Below, piece after piece: positions 9,722-20,598 of a stretch of DNA of 64,000 bases. Source of the stretch: Armillaria gallica (Eukaryota; Basidiomycota; Agaricomycetes; Agaricales; Physalacriaceae); the NCBI GenBank assembly GCA_037576215.1, contig JBANDB010000001.1:2852001-2916000 (forward strand), written 5' to 3'. The position numbers and the translations under genes are program-made. The notes under the pieces were generated by a model that was not told where the DNA came from, ran no database searches, and worked only from the letters and a program-made list of their open reading frames with translations. The number at the start of each line of letters is the position of its first letter. Position 1 is the stretch's first letter.

Positions 9722-12231
9722 ATGGCTGAACCAACTAATCCTGCCAAGGTCGCCGCACTCAAGGCTTATGATGATGCCTATAGTAAACTTGTTGGCCTTC
9801 AAGAAAACCTTCCTGATGCGGATGTAGAGGGTGCGGTAGACGCTTGGGTCTTAAATGCGCATTCTCTCTGGAATAGTGTGTGAACGAATTGGGTCAATGC
9901 CGGAATTAGTTCCAGGGCATGGCATGGGGTGGAAACAACATTGGTAGAGACCTTGCCCAATCTCCAAGAAGACAGTATTACCATCGCTTTTGTCGAGTAC
10001 AATGAATTGGTCGCGCGTGCGGTGCATCTGTTTTTCTTTCATTCACTTTTGTTTGACTGATTCGTCCTCTTTTTACAGAGACAGTCCGGTATCAAACTCT
10101 TTCCTCTGCCTATCCCAGATGCGCCTGTTCGAAGACAAACCCCTGCACTTCGAGCAGGTTCTCAAATTTCATCGAGTCCAGTTCAAACACATCAAAAATC
10201 TGTAGTGCCCCCAGCGGATCCCTGTCAATTGATGCCTACACCGCAGACTTCCAAACCACCGATTCTGACCTCTTCTAAAGAGAAAACCCCTGTGCCACAT
10301 CAACATTCTCTTTCTAGAGAGCGTACTCCTGCTTTGCTGGCCTCTCAGAAAACAGCTTCTCCATCTAGCTCGGCTTGGCCAATTCCAGTTCGAAAACTGG
10401 TGTCTTCCAAGTCCAATTCTGGGGCTTTGGCAGCTAAATCGTTGGCTGGCCCTTCGTTCTTAGGCTTGAGGGAGCCTGACACCCGCTCTGAAGGCTCTCC
10501 ATGGGGTGCATACAATGCATCTTTTTCGCAATGACCTGGGTGGGGCACTCCTGCTTGGTTTACTCCTCCGTCTGACAGTGATCATTCTAGTCCTTCAAAG
10601 TCATCCTTTGGTCTCTCTTTTGGCCTGGTGACCTTGTTGCTGTCATCTCTGCCTCTTAATAATGCCGATGTTGCCTCTTCCAGCCAAAATACCATTGCAC
10701 ATCCTTCGGATGCTGGTTTACTTGCCGTCAATGGTGAGTTTTTGTCGCGATTTATCCTTTCCTGTTCTTGCTGACTCTTATTTCTCTTAGCTAGTTCTCG
10801 TCCCAACATTATCCCACAAGAGGCCAGGTCTAGTATTCGGGACCAAGGTGCCATATTATCATCTTTCTTTAACCAAGGCATGCCCTTATTTTATCTGGGC
10901 ACAGATGACGAAGAGGAATGGGGTCGTCAAAATCAAGAGCAAGGTGCAAGCATTGTCGGCTTAGAAGGTGGGATTGCCGATCCAGTTTTTGATGAAGACA
11001 ATGCTCCGACTCCGCCGGCACATACCACTTCTGATAGGGATGCGAATCCTCCTCCCTATGTTTGTCAAGAACCTGAAATATCATTCGTCTTTGATGATAT
11101 AACCGGGGACTGGGAGCCTTATCCTACAATTTTTCTTCCTAGACCTCAACGCTCTGTTCCTTCTGAGCAAGAACTGTGCCGCTCTTCCTGTCCTCGTGCC
11201 TCTCCCGTTGGTCATGATGCCACCAATCTTGCAGCTGCTCAGGGGTCCAAACCCAAGAAGGACAAGAAAGGCAAAAACAAGGGTACCGATACTGCTGCCC
11301 CTCGTAAACGTACGTGCCATGCCGATGACGATGATGAGACTACCGAGCAGCCTGTCACCAAGAAACCGAGGGTGAAGGCTATTGTTGTGGTCTCCGACGA
11401 TGAACATAAGTATCTCCCACAAATGGTTCATTACTTTGGCTGAGCTTTTCCCTAGCTGCCGTAGCTACCAAGGCCGTTCGTAAATGTGGGCCTGGGCCTT
11501 CAAAACCGCTGCCAGTCACCTTAGGCATTAGTGGTAAGGGATTCGGAGAGAAGGTCCCTTCTTCGGCAAAGGCAGTTAAGAATGGTATTAAGACCATTGG
11601 GGTTCTTTCAGTTGACAAAGATTTTGGCGAATTTGTTGAGGTTGATAAGGCTTATTGGAACAAGGAAGTGGCCCCATTTGTGGGTGAACAAGTATGTCTT
11701 TTCTTTTCTTGTTATCCTTTTCCTGATATCGGTTTGTGCAGTATACCGAAGGTTGCAATCACTGCAAGCGCTTGGGCACTCAATGCCGCAAATTCCTGAC
11801 CAACACCATTATTTGCATGCGCTGTCACTATGCCAAGCTGCCTTGCAAGGTTAACGGTGTTTGCACCTTGAATCCTATCAACCATTATCGCCCTAACTCG
11901 TATAGTACGTTCTTCTTCATCGACTCATCGTTTTTCTGACTTAGAGTATGTTTCAGAAACCCTCAATGCTTTCTTAGCTGCCCTTGATACCCTTGGGCAA
12001 CATGCCGACTCTATCGAGGATATCCTCCTCAATTACTTGTCTGGCATCAATGTCCTATCTCATGTGGCTGGCCTTTGTCTTCAGGCAAGCTGTATTCATG
12101 AGTGCACAGTTGCTAACGGCATCATTGATGAGGAAGGCAATGAGGATGAAGATGCTGATGCTGAGGACGAATCCCCAGAGGACATTGCTGAAGGTGTTGC
12201 CAGGCCTTCCAAGAAAAGGAAGCACAAGTAG
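9722..12231 (+). pseudogene. aORF1-A: antisense Zn2Cys6-like gene, cassette A
   Basis: A six-exon model is 9722-10021, 10079-10733, 10791-11405, 11456-11691, 11742-11904 and 11957-12231, giving about 747 codons with phases identical to the copy in cassette B. Landmarks are an N-terminal MAEPT start, a Ser/Pro-rich second exon, an acidic third exon with a DDITGDWEPYPTIFLPR motif, a Gly-Lys-rich fourth exon, and a C-x2-C-x6-C-x9-C-x2-C-x6-C cluster near residues 606-637. The basic tail PSKKRKHK could be a nuclear signal. Breaks: TGA near 9881, TGA at 10532-10534 (CGA type), and donor GT changed to AT at 11406 (ACATAAGT). The protein differs strongly from its cassette B partner although both flanks are nearly the same. 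The function is unknown; DNA or RNA binding in the nucleus is an inference. Confidence 0.75.
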
Positions 12232-13141
12232 GGTTTGGCTGCAGTATCAGGTTCCTTGGTTGTCTGCCAGTGTTGTCTCTTGGGGGCTAGGCTCCAATAT
12301 CTTTGAACATTTTATATACAGACTTGTATCGTGTGCCTACAGGCAAATATTTTCGTACTTGCATGTAACCACCCCAAAGAGGGTTAAAATATAAATAAAA
12401 CCATGTTTTCTTGCTATTTTGTTGTGATTTTTGAAGATTTTTGAGTGATTTTTGGTGAATTTGGACTTAGAGAAATTTCAGCGGCTGGGGATCATGTGAT
12501 CATCTGCCTTGGGCTGTTTCTTGAAATAATTTCTCTAAGTCTGAATTGCTGTGAAATTGAAATGGTAAGGAATGTGGATGGCCATGGCTCTGAGCCGTTG
12601 GCCTTTGGATTTGTCGTGTTTTGTGTTACTGGTTATGAGTTTTCATTACTGAAGTGTGATTTTGGTGATATCTCCATTGTGTATAGTCAAATTGACGGTG
12701 GAGCGTGGTATTTTTGTTGTTAGAAATGATATTTTCGTAGTTTTTTGTATGGTATTTCGTAGATTGAAAGGTCATTTCTTTCATGATTTCTTTACTTTTT
12801 GCGGGAAAATGTCATGTTGAAAAGAATGCGTGTTTTTGTCCTATGATCAACATGGGGACCATGTCTCTCCCCCCTAAACTTTTTAAATCTTTGCCGGCCA
12901 AGGCTGAAAAGATTTAAACTGAGGTTCGAAGACTTGTAATTTGAAAGTGAATGCCACTGAGTTTTGAAAGCTGCAAGCATGCGGCTGGATTCTGTGCTGG
13001 ATTCCGTCGAGCGTATGATCCAAGCCCGATAGGAATTTTCGCGTAAATGCAATGAGGTGAGTTGTTCTTTGAGTTTTCATATAAAGGGAACATTTTCTCG
13101 TCGTTGTGTCCTCAGAATCATTGCATCTTTACTGAATCGCC
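12232..13141 (+). promoter_or_regulatory. Spacer between aORF1-A and aORF2-A
   Basis: No supported gene lies in this 910-bp stretch. It probably holds the 3' end of aORF1 (TTTTATATACAG, GTTAAAATATAAATAAAACC around 12310-12400) and the promoter of aORF2. From about 12400 on it is nearly the same as 19860-20598. It contains an inverted repeat (12457-12480 with 12522-12547, both built on GACTTAGAGAAATTTC), the TTGGACTTAGAGAAATTT motif shared with the aORF1 upstream region, and a 16-nt copy of the polypurine tract at 12868. Confidence 0.5.
12868..12883 (-). repeat. Internal copy of the polypurine tract, cassette A
   Basis: TCCCCCCTAAACTTTT is identical in all 16 positions to the tract next to LTR2. 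It lies between the two antisense genes, about 3.8 kb from the LTR. The same copy exists in cassette B at 20326-20341. Confidence 0.8.
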
Positions 13142-14992
13142 ATGTCTACTTCTGCTGCTCAAACCATTCCATCTCTCATCTCCCTTGTCAAGCGTGCTGA
13201 CGCCGTCTTGCAAGTCTCTCTCAAGCCCAACGCGCAATTGTTGAGGCTCACCACCTACTTTGACAAGGCAGTACACATCAAGGTAAATTGCCGTGCTCCT
13301 GTGCGGGTTTTCGTGCTCTAATTGATGTTGAATAGTGCCAGATCAAGGCTTACTACCCATCCGCTCTCAAGGAAGAATTCTTTAAGACGTTCGAAGCTGC
13401 TGTTGATGGCTGCGTCTCTAAGTTCAACTTCCACAAGACTTGGGACACTATGCTTAAGATTGAATCTGACCGTCTCAAGGTTTCTGTTGGTGGTCGGTAC
13501 TCCATCTCCGGCAACCAAATCTTGGACGCTCTGGAGGTCCTCCCTCCCTTGCGTTACCGTATCAACAACGATATCCAGATGTCATCTGCTCTTTTCACTC
13601 CCAATGTCACTCCTCCTAAGGAAGTTCAGACCACGCCTTTGTCTTCAGATGCCGCATCTGCTTCTGCCTCTCAGGGTGCCAACATGGTATTAGAGGAGGA
13701 AACTCCTGCTAGGGAAACTCGTGCCGTGTCTCCTTCTATGGTCTCTTCTGCAGATTGGGTGGTATGTGCTTCGAATCAATTAAAACCGTAGCATCACATT
13801 AATTTGACTTGTTACGATCTAGATGCTGTCTCTGGTTGTCGCTCCTTCCGGTGCCTTCATTGAGCAGTTTGCTGAAAAAGAAGGTACCCTCAAGGATGCC
13901 AGTCAGATTGGCAAGAAGATCACTGATCTGTATCGCCACTCTTTCAACAAGGCTGACCTCCAGTACGGCAACACTTTCTGTGCCTATTGCTCAGGCACTC
14001 CTAGTCATCCTGCTCATCGATGTCCTGCTTGATCCACCAAGGTATGTTTTCTTTTTAATCCACGTTTTCTTTTGTATTGACATGAATCTGAGGCTGTTTG
14101 TCCTTGTGGGCCTTGCATTCTTGAGGGCACTGAGTGCACTTTTGCCAGGCTGTCTTCGGTCTGCCACGCTTGCCATAAATCTGTGACTCGCCGCTGCATC
14201 GGAGGCCTTCCTGACCAGCAAATCCTTTTGATGCCGTTCAAGGATCCCCATCTGGAGGACGATCAAGATATCCTCGACATTATTGATGAACTCATCGACA
14301 CCAATCCTTATGGAGCTAGTAAGTTCTTGTCTTCCACGTTTTCTGGTCTGCGGTTACTAATTCCATGCGTTTACAGAAATTTCGGGCATCCTTGGTGATG
14401 ATCCTCATACGGAATCGATTGTCGACAATGCAAAGGCCTATGTTGGGGTGAACTTCCAACAGTTTGCTCCTCATGGACCCGAGTCCATAGCTTCTTTGGT
14501 GAATACAAAGGAGGCTTACTACCAGCAGTTGGAGTCCAACACTTGCAATCTCTATTTGAACCTGAAGCTTCATCACATCCTTGTCCAACATTACCATCTT
14601 GTTATGGTTAAACTCGATGAAACGCGTGCTCAAGAGGAAGCAGAGGCTAGTACTGTGGCCAAGATGAAGACTGGCAATCACGCAACGTCTTCTTCTCACA
14701 AAACCTATGTTCCTTGGTGGAGGAATAAGCACCAGCGCTTGGGTCATGGCCATAGCAAGAACTAGTCGAAGAACAAGGGCAAAAAGGAGGATTGGAAGGG
14801 TAAAGGTAAAAATGAGGCCGCCCAGTACATTAAGGAATGTGCTGGGTGGGGTTGTGACCATAATAACTGTGATTCTAACATGGAGACTCCAGACCCTGTT
14901 CCAGCTCTTTGTACTTGCCGCAGTTGGGGTAGTTGTGGTGAAGCTAACTGTCCTTCTAAAGGCAGCTGGACTCTGCCTCCCCAGGCATCTGT
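13142..14992 (+). pseudogene. aORF2-A: antisense zinc-cluster gene, cassette A, truncated
   Basis: Exons 13142-13282, 13336-13761, 13823-14041, 14093-14318 and 14377-14992 match the intact copy in cassette B exon for exon (141, 426, 219 and 226 nt, then a shortened last exon). Two premature stops are present: TGA at 14030-14032, where cassette B has CGA, and TAG at 14763-14765, where cassette B has CAG. The last exon is cut by the start of LTR3 within the Cys-rich C-terminus, about 100 nt before the normal stop. The protein content is otherwise as described for aORF2-B. It is a decayed duplicate, not an active gene. Confidence 0.85.
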
Positions 14993-16665
14993 TGATGGGC
15001 CTAAGACTTCCGTGGCAACGGCAACACCAACTCGGAATGAGCTTGGTTAATTAACATAGTGGCACGGCAATCAAGGTGATCGTGTGTGCGAGTGGTTCAG
15101 GGCACCTCCATGCAGTAGAACAATTCCTCTATATGCAAGAATACACTGTGACTTTAAGTCTGCGAAGTAGTACTGCTTGGGAGTCGAGTACTAGATGCTA
15201 TGGCTTCAAGCCGGTAGGGATCTCTCGAAATGAGAGGGAATGAAAACGGGTATGACATGAATACCACGAATCCGTATGAGAAAACGTGCTGCAAGACTAG
15301 AAAACATTGCTGGACGGTAATCGGAGCAGGGTGAACGATGGAGAATAGACTAAATGGTCGGCAATAATCTGTGGGCGAGCGAGGCGATGAGAAAATGGTG
15401 TGGGGACTGCAAGTGGCGAAATAAATGTGGAATGAGGTGCTGAAGGTGGGCTGGCGAGAGAAAACGTGGAACTACGAAAACTGGTGGCGATACTGGTCCT
15501 ATACGATGCGATGGTGCTGAGTCAATGTCGAAACTTGTCTGGTACTGAAACGATCCTATCCTATGTCAAACTAACCTTCAAGTCCACTCGGGGGACTGAT
15601 ACTATACGAAAACTTGCTGAACTGATCCTAAGTCTGCTCTGAGACTACCCAAGTGGGCGACGATAACGATGGTGAAAGTGAAACTGTAAAAACTCCAATG
15701 GTGCGAAAGTGAAACAATGACGGCCTATAAAAGATAACGGGGGCGAGGTATAGCGCGGTGATCACATATTGGCACAGTATGAGTGTGCACCAATAGTGTT
15801 AAGAGCGAAGAGCGCATAGCAAAGGACTCTTCACAGTTAAAACTGTGAGATAACTCTGGTGAGCTCAAGAGTCAACGTGCGATCAAGAATATGCTGGTGC
15901 AAATGGTATATTGCTGTAGAACGGTGAATAAACGTTGTTTACTGGCGATAGACTAGAGCGTGACGATAATTGACGTAGTCTGGGGTCAACTGGAGATGAA
16001 CCGCTCTCCAACTATGTTTTCTAGCTAGTTTTTATACTACAAGTACGAATTTATAAATAGAGTATATATGCGAGACTTAGTAAGGCCATAAAGCCTTGGC
16101 TTTGTAAAAATCGTAGGTAACATATGGTCCTTGGTCTTCTAAAGTAACAGCAACTCGTCAACGTTGCCGCGTATGGATGTGAACCGTATGGGGTCATTGA
16201 GCGATGCACAGATCATTAGGTGCTGTTTAGCTGCGGATTACTTGAGCAATAGTTGTTGTGCTGAGGAGTACACGTGGGGTAATGTTTTCTCAAGGCCTTG
16301 GTGAAGTAACAGCCTTAGTAAACACGGTCTGTGGTTGCCATAGCTGGGAAGGTACTCGCTTCAATCACGTCATTTTCATTAAGTGATCAATGAGCGTGTC
16401 GACTGAGTGCTTCTGAGTGATACGTCAATTCTGTATGGGGATGATTGTCAATCGAAGGTGCCTTGCCGTGATGAAGTACGGCAATTATGATGCATGGCAA
16501 GATGGGATGGATAACAAAGCACGTAAGGAGTGGTTGCCGTAGGATGAAAGTGGTATCAATGTGCGTGCAATCATTGGTTTGCTGAAAGGCCATTGAAAGG
16601 ACAGTAGCATTAATTAGCAGGCAAAATCTGCGAATTCTGAGCGTACAGAGCCTGGAGGCTCATCA
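14993..16665 (-). mobile_element. LTR3, internal LTR of the compound element
   Basis: It has the same TGATGGGCC...GGCTCATCA ends as LTR2 and LTR4, at 1673 bp. On its right it is followed by a polypurine tract and cassette B, so it is the 3' LTR of the complete 16.7-kb element LTR3-LTR4. On its left it joins aORF2-A inside an exon, without a primer site or gag; the joint shows short similarity to the sequence in cassette B (GTTGA against GTCGA). It differs from LTR2 and LTR4 mainly by C/T and G/A changes, and is the most divergent of the three. Confidence 0.9.
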
Positions 16666-16681
16666 TCTCCCCTAAACTTTT
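16666..16681 (-). promoter_or_regulatory. Polypurine tract next to LTR3
   Basis: The minus-strand AAAAGTTTAGGGGAGA abuts the LTR start TGATGAGCC directly, like the tract at LTR2, with one G/A difference in the G run. Confidence 0.75.
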
Positions 16682-17286
16682 ATTATGTTACTCGGGAACA
16701 TAAGACTGATGTATGAGTAACCGTTTTCCCATGAGAAGTCAGAGTTTTGGGCTCTGTTGCCAGGAGATAACGTGGTGGCTGTACGATCTATCTGATATTG
16801 GTGATCGAATTGCTATAGACGCGTTGGTGATCTAAAGATAGACACCGTTAATTGCTGTTCACAGGCACGGAAGTCTTCATATGTCTTCTCGTTTCACAAC
16901 GGAATCTTCTGTGACACGTGGAGGAGTGGAGAACTTTCTGTTGCCGTGTGACAAGTTGGACTTAGAGAAATTTTCCATTCCTCTCTTTTGCCTTCTTACT
17001 TTCACTTCACCCTCTCATTCCCCTCTATTTGCACAATCATCCTCTTTTCTTTTGCTCGTTGTTAGGTTCACAAAGACGCTCTTCCTCCTCTACCTCGGAG
17101 GTGAGTACTCTTTTCTTGGACACCATCTGTTACACAGACAGATCCTTCCATTTTGACACGTACTGACATTCTCCTTCGGTTTCACTGAAGGTTTCTCAGT
17201 GTCGTACCCTTTGCTCCTTCGTACTTCACCGGTGTTCAATGCTGGTCAAGCTATCCGACGCCCGACTGACCTGTCGACTTCACGAA
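16682..17286 (+). promoter_or_regulatory. Upstream region of aORF1-B
   Basis: No supported gene. It contains TTGGACTTAGAGAAATTT at 16956 and a pyrimidine-rich stretch (16975-17100). An in-frame ATG at 17239 lies 48 nt upstream of the ATG at 17287. I chose 17287 because MAEPT is shared with cassette A at the equivalent position, but the upstream start cannot be excluded. Confidence 0.45.
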
Positions 17287-19687
17287 ATGGCTGAGCCAAC
17301 CGACCCTGCTGAACTCGCCAAAGTCCAAGCTCAGGACATGTACAATGCCGCCGCCGCCGCCGCAATCGATGATCTTTTGGACGACTTTCCCAATCCAACT
17401 TGGGATTCTACGAGGATGGATACCTGGCTTATCGATGCTGTAACTCACTGGTCGGCAGCCGGCATTGTTAGCAAGGAGTGGTACAAACTGGAGTACAGTT
17501 TGATAGCGCGAGTGCCCGACCTATCCATGGATAAGGTGACTTTTGCGTGTATGGAGTTTAATGAGCTGGTCGAACGAGCGGTGTGTTTGTTATCTGCTAT
17601 TTCTGCTGATCTCTGACCGATGCTTTTTAGCTTGATTATAATCTTGACGTTGTGCCTTTGCTGGTTCGTCGTGCGCCAGCTAAACGTTCCAAGACAACGC
17701 CTTCTCAACCACTTCAAAATACTGCGGCATCGGGTTCTCGAACGACGACTCCAACTCCTTTGGCTACGTCTTCCAAGCCTACTACTCCAATTCCGCCGCC
17801 TATGGAAACACGAATTAGCGAGCCGAGTACGGCAAAGCGCGTGCCTCCTCCACGTAATCAAATCATCCGGAGTTCAGTGCCTCGTCTTAATCTTTTGGCT
17901 GTCAGCCCTACAGCTCCTGCGCCCTCGACTTCGAATTCCGGGTCTTCCAAGAAACAAGCTAACCAACTGCCTGCTGATAAGGCTACCGGGGCCCAGCAGC
18001 AAATGACTCAAAGGAAGGTGAAGCCTACGCCTATCACCGCTGGTTCTGCCAACATCGCCTTTCTTCCTGATACAACTTCGCCGCTACACCAGAGGCCTGG
18101 TAAACCCGTCAACGTCGGTCCACCTATTCCCGCTGCGAGATTGGAGGCGTCTGCTCGATCATTGTCAGCTAAGCTTTTGAGAGTAGATGGTACGTTTTCT
18201 TGTACTTCTTTTATTAATGTTGTAGTGACTTAGAATTTTTTTTTTTCAGCAGCCACTTGTGCTTCGGTTATTCCAGGTCCTAACCCTGCTGAAGAAGGTA
18301 GCATTGCTTCACTTCCTGGAGTTCACGAGGCCTTATTTTTACCGGGTACAGATGACGAGCTGGAGCAAGTCCAAGGAGATTTGGTAGAGGACGAGCGAGC
18401 AGAAGAAGTAGCGGGTACCGATGGTGAAGACGACGATGTTGGTGGTCTTAATGAGGATGACGAGGAAAGTCCTCCTCCTACCAATATGGCTCGACGTCTT
18501 CAAAAACCCCATACCGAGTTTGTTTTTGACGACCTTACTGGTGATTTCGATCCTTACCCTACAATTTTCCTTCCTAGACGTTCTGTTGTCCAAGAACAAA
18601 ACCCGCGCTGCTCTGCTTGTCCCCACGCCTCTACTTTGAATCCTACTGCTGTGTACCTCAAAGTCAACCAAGGATCTAAGTTGGATTCAAGGAAGAAAAG
18701 GAAGGACACGAAAGGCAAGGATAAGGCGACAGATCCCTCCGTCTCCCTCAAACGTACTCGTGACGACGACGACAGCACTCCGAATGTCAAAAAACCAGTT
18801 ACCAAGAAATTGGAGTCCAAAGATACTAAGGTTGCCGATGATCAAGGTACGTAATCCTTTGGCGTTTTCGTTCGACAATTAATTCTCTTTGTTAGTCGTT
18901 CTTGCTACTCCCGCCGTCCGTAAGCGCAGACCCGGTCCTGCTAAACTGCCAATGGTTACTTTGGGTGTCAGTGGTGGAGGCTTTGGCGAGAAAGTCCCTT
19001 CCACTGCAAAGGCTGTCGAGAACGGCCTTAAGAGTATTGGCATCCTTGAAGTCGAGGAGGACTTCGGTGCTTTTGTGAAGGTGGATGGCCATTATTGGAA
19101 TAAGGATGTCGCTCCTTTTGTTGGGGAACGCATAAGTAACATTCCATTTTTCATTATCCAGCGGTTGACTTGATGTTTTTAGTACACCGAGTGTTGTGAC
19201 CACTGCCGACACCTGGGAATGCACTGCCACAAGTTCTTGACCAATACGGTCATTTGCGTGCATTGCCATTATGCCAAGTTGCCTTGCAAGGTAAACGGCG
19301 TCCCTGCCCTTAATCCCATTGACCATTATCGTCCCAAGTCCTATCGTATGTTTTCTTGTTCCCTTTTGTGATCCTGTCCTGATCCATTTCCTAGGAACCC
19401 TGAATGCTTTTGAGGGGGCTCTCAACACCCTTGCTCAGCACGCCGATTCTATTGAGGACAGCATTGTCAATCACATGGCTGGCCTTAATGTCTTGACTCA
19501 ATTAAACGGTCTTCGGGTTCAAGCCGGGCGCCTTCGTGAGTGCGCTGTTTATGATCAGGAAGATGACGCTGAAGGTGGTGATAGCCATGGTAAGGATGAT
19601 GATTCAGGTGCTGAGGTTGAGGTTCCAGAGGACGTCGCGGAAGGTGTTGCCAGTCCTTCCAAGAAAAGAAAGCATAAGTTGGGTTGA
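17287..19687 (+). CDS. aORF1-B: antisense Zn2Cys6-like protein, cassette B
   Basis: Six exons: 17287-17580, 17631-18189, 18250-18846, 18896-19131, 19183-19345 and 19395-19687, about 713 codons. Introns are 49-60 nt. There is no in-frame stop in the exons. Order: an alanine-rich N-terminal helix region; a Ser/Pro/Thr-rich exon 2; an acidic exon 3 with DDLTGDFDPYPTIFLPR and then a Lys-rich patch; a glycine-containing domain (VSGGGFGEKVPSTAKAV, YWNKDVAPFVGE); a C-x2-C-x6-C-x9-C-x2-C-x6-C cluster at about residues 566-597; an acidic segment; and PSKKRKHK near the end. The spacing fits the fungal Zn2Cys6 consensus, but the cluster is unusually far from the N-terminus. One defect: the donor of intron 4 reads ATAAGT instead of GTAAGT at 19132. 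It lies antisense to the gag-pol of its element. Role unknown; a nuclear nucleic-acid-binding factor is an inference. Confidence 0.75.
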
Positions 19688-20598
19688 GCGGTGGCAACTG
19701 GGACCTTGGTCGCTGATAGACGTCGTCTTTTGGGAGCTTTGCTCCGATTATTTTGGACTTTTTATATACAGACTTGTAGCGCGCCTTTGGGCCATTATTG
19801 TTTTGTATTTGCATGTCGTCACCCCTATGAGGGTTAAATAAAAATCATATTTTCTTGCAGTTTTGTGTGATTTATTGAGATTTTTGAGTGAATTTTTGGT
19901 GAATTTGGACTTAGAGAAGTTTCAGCAGCTGGGGCTCACATGCTTGGGTTCATGTGATCATCCACCTTGGGCTGTTTCTTGAAATAATTTCTCCAAGTCT
20001 GAATTGCCGTGAAATTGAAATGGTAAGGAATGTGGATTGCCGTGGTTCTGAGCCGTTGGCCTTTGGATTCGTTGTGTTTCGTGTTACTGGTCATGAGTTT
20101 TCGTTACTGAAGTATGATTTTGGTGATATCTCCATTGTGTATAGTCAAATTGACAGTGGAGCGTGGTATTTTTGTTGTTAGAAATGATATTTTCATAGTT
20201 TTTCATGGAGTATTTCGTAGATTGAAAGGTCATTTCTTTCATGATTTCGTTACTTTTTGCCCAAAAATGTAGTGTTGAAAAGAATGCATGTTTTTGTCCT
20301 ATGAACAACATGGGGACCATGTCTCTCCCCCCTAAACTTTTTAAATCTTTGCTGGCCAAGGCTGAAAAGATTTAAACTGAGGTTCGAAGACTTGTAATTT
20401 GAAAGTGAATGCCACTGAGTTTTGAAAGTTGAAAACATGTGGTTGGACTCCAAGCTGCATTCCGTCTAGTGTACAATCCAAGCCCGATAGGAATTTTCAC
20501 GTAAATGCAATGAGGTGAGTTCTTCTTCGAGTTTTCGTATAAAGGGAACGTTTTCTCATCGTTGTGTCCTCAGAATCATCGCATTTCACTGAATCGCC
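19688..20598 (+). promoter_or_regulatory. Spacer between aORF1-B and aORF2-B
   Basis: There is no supported gene in these 911 bp. Content matches the cassette A spacer: a probable 3' end of aORF1 (TTTTATATACAG, GTTAAATAAAAATC near 19760-19850), an inverted repeat with GACTTAGAGAAGTTTC and TTTCTCCAAGTC arms, and the internal polypurine tract copy. Short open frames in this stretch are not accepted. Confidence 0.5.
20326..20341 (-). repeat. Internal copy of the polypurine tract, cassette B
   Basis: TCCCCCCTAAACTTTT, 16 of 16 identical to the tract beside LTR2, lies between aORF1-B and aORF2-B. It is followed in both cassettes by TAAATCTTTG, which is not LTR sequence. Confidence 0.8.

Noticed and set aside
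12445..20181. Open frames at 12445-12723 and 19954-20181 in the spacer between the antisense genes
   Set aside because: They are present in both cassettes, but differences are of the same C/T and G/A kind as in non-coding DNA, one start is lost, and they contain the hairpin arms; a regulatory or untranslated role is simpler.
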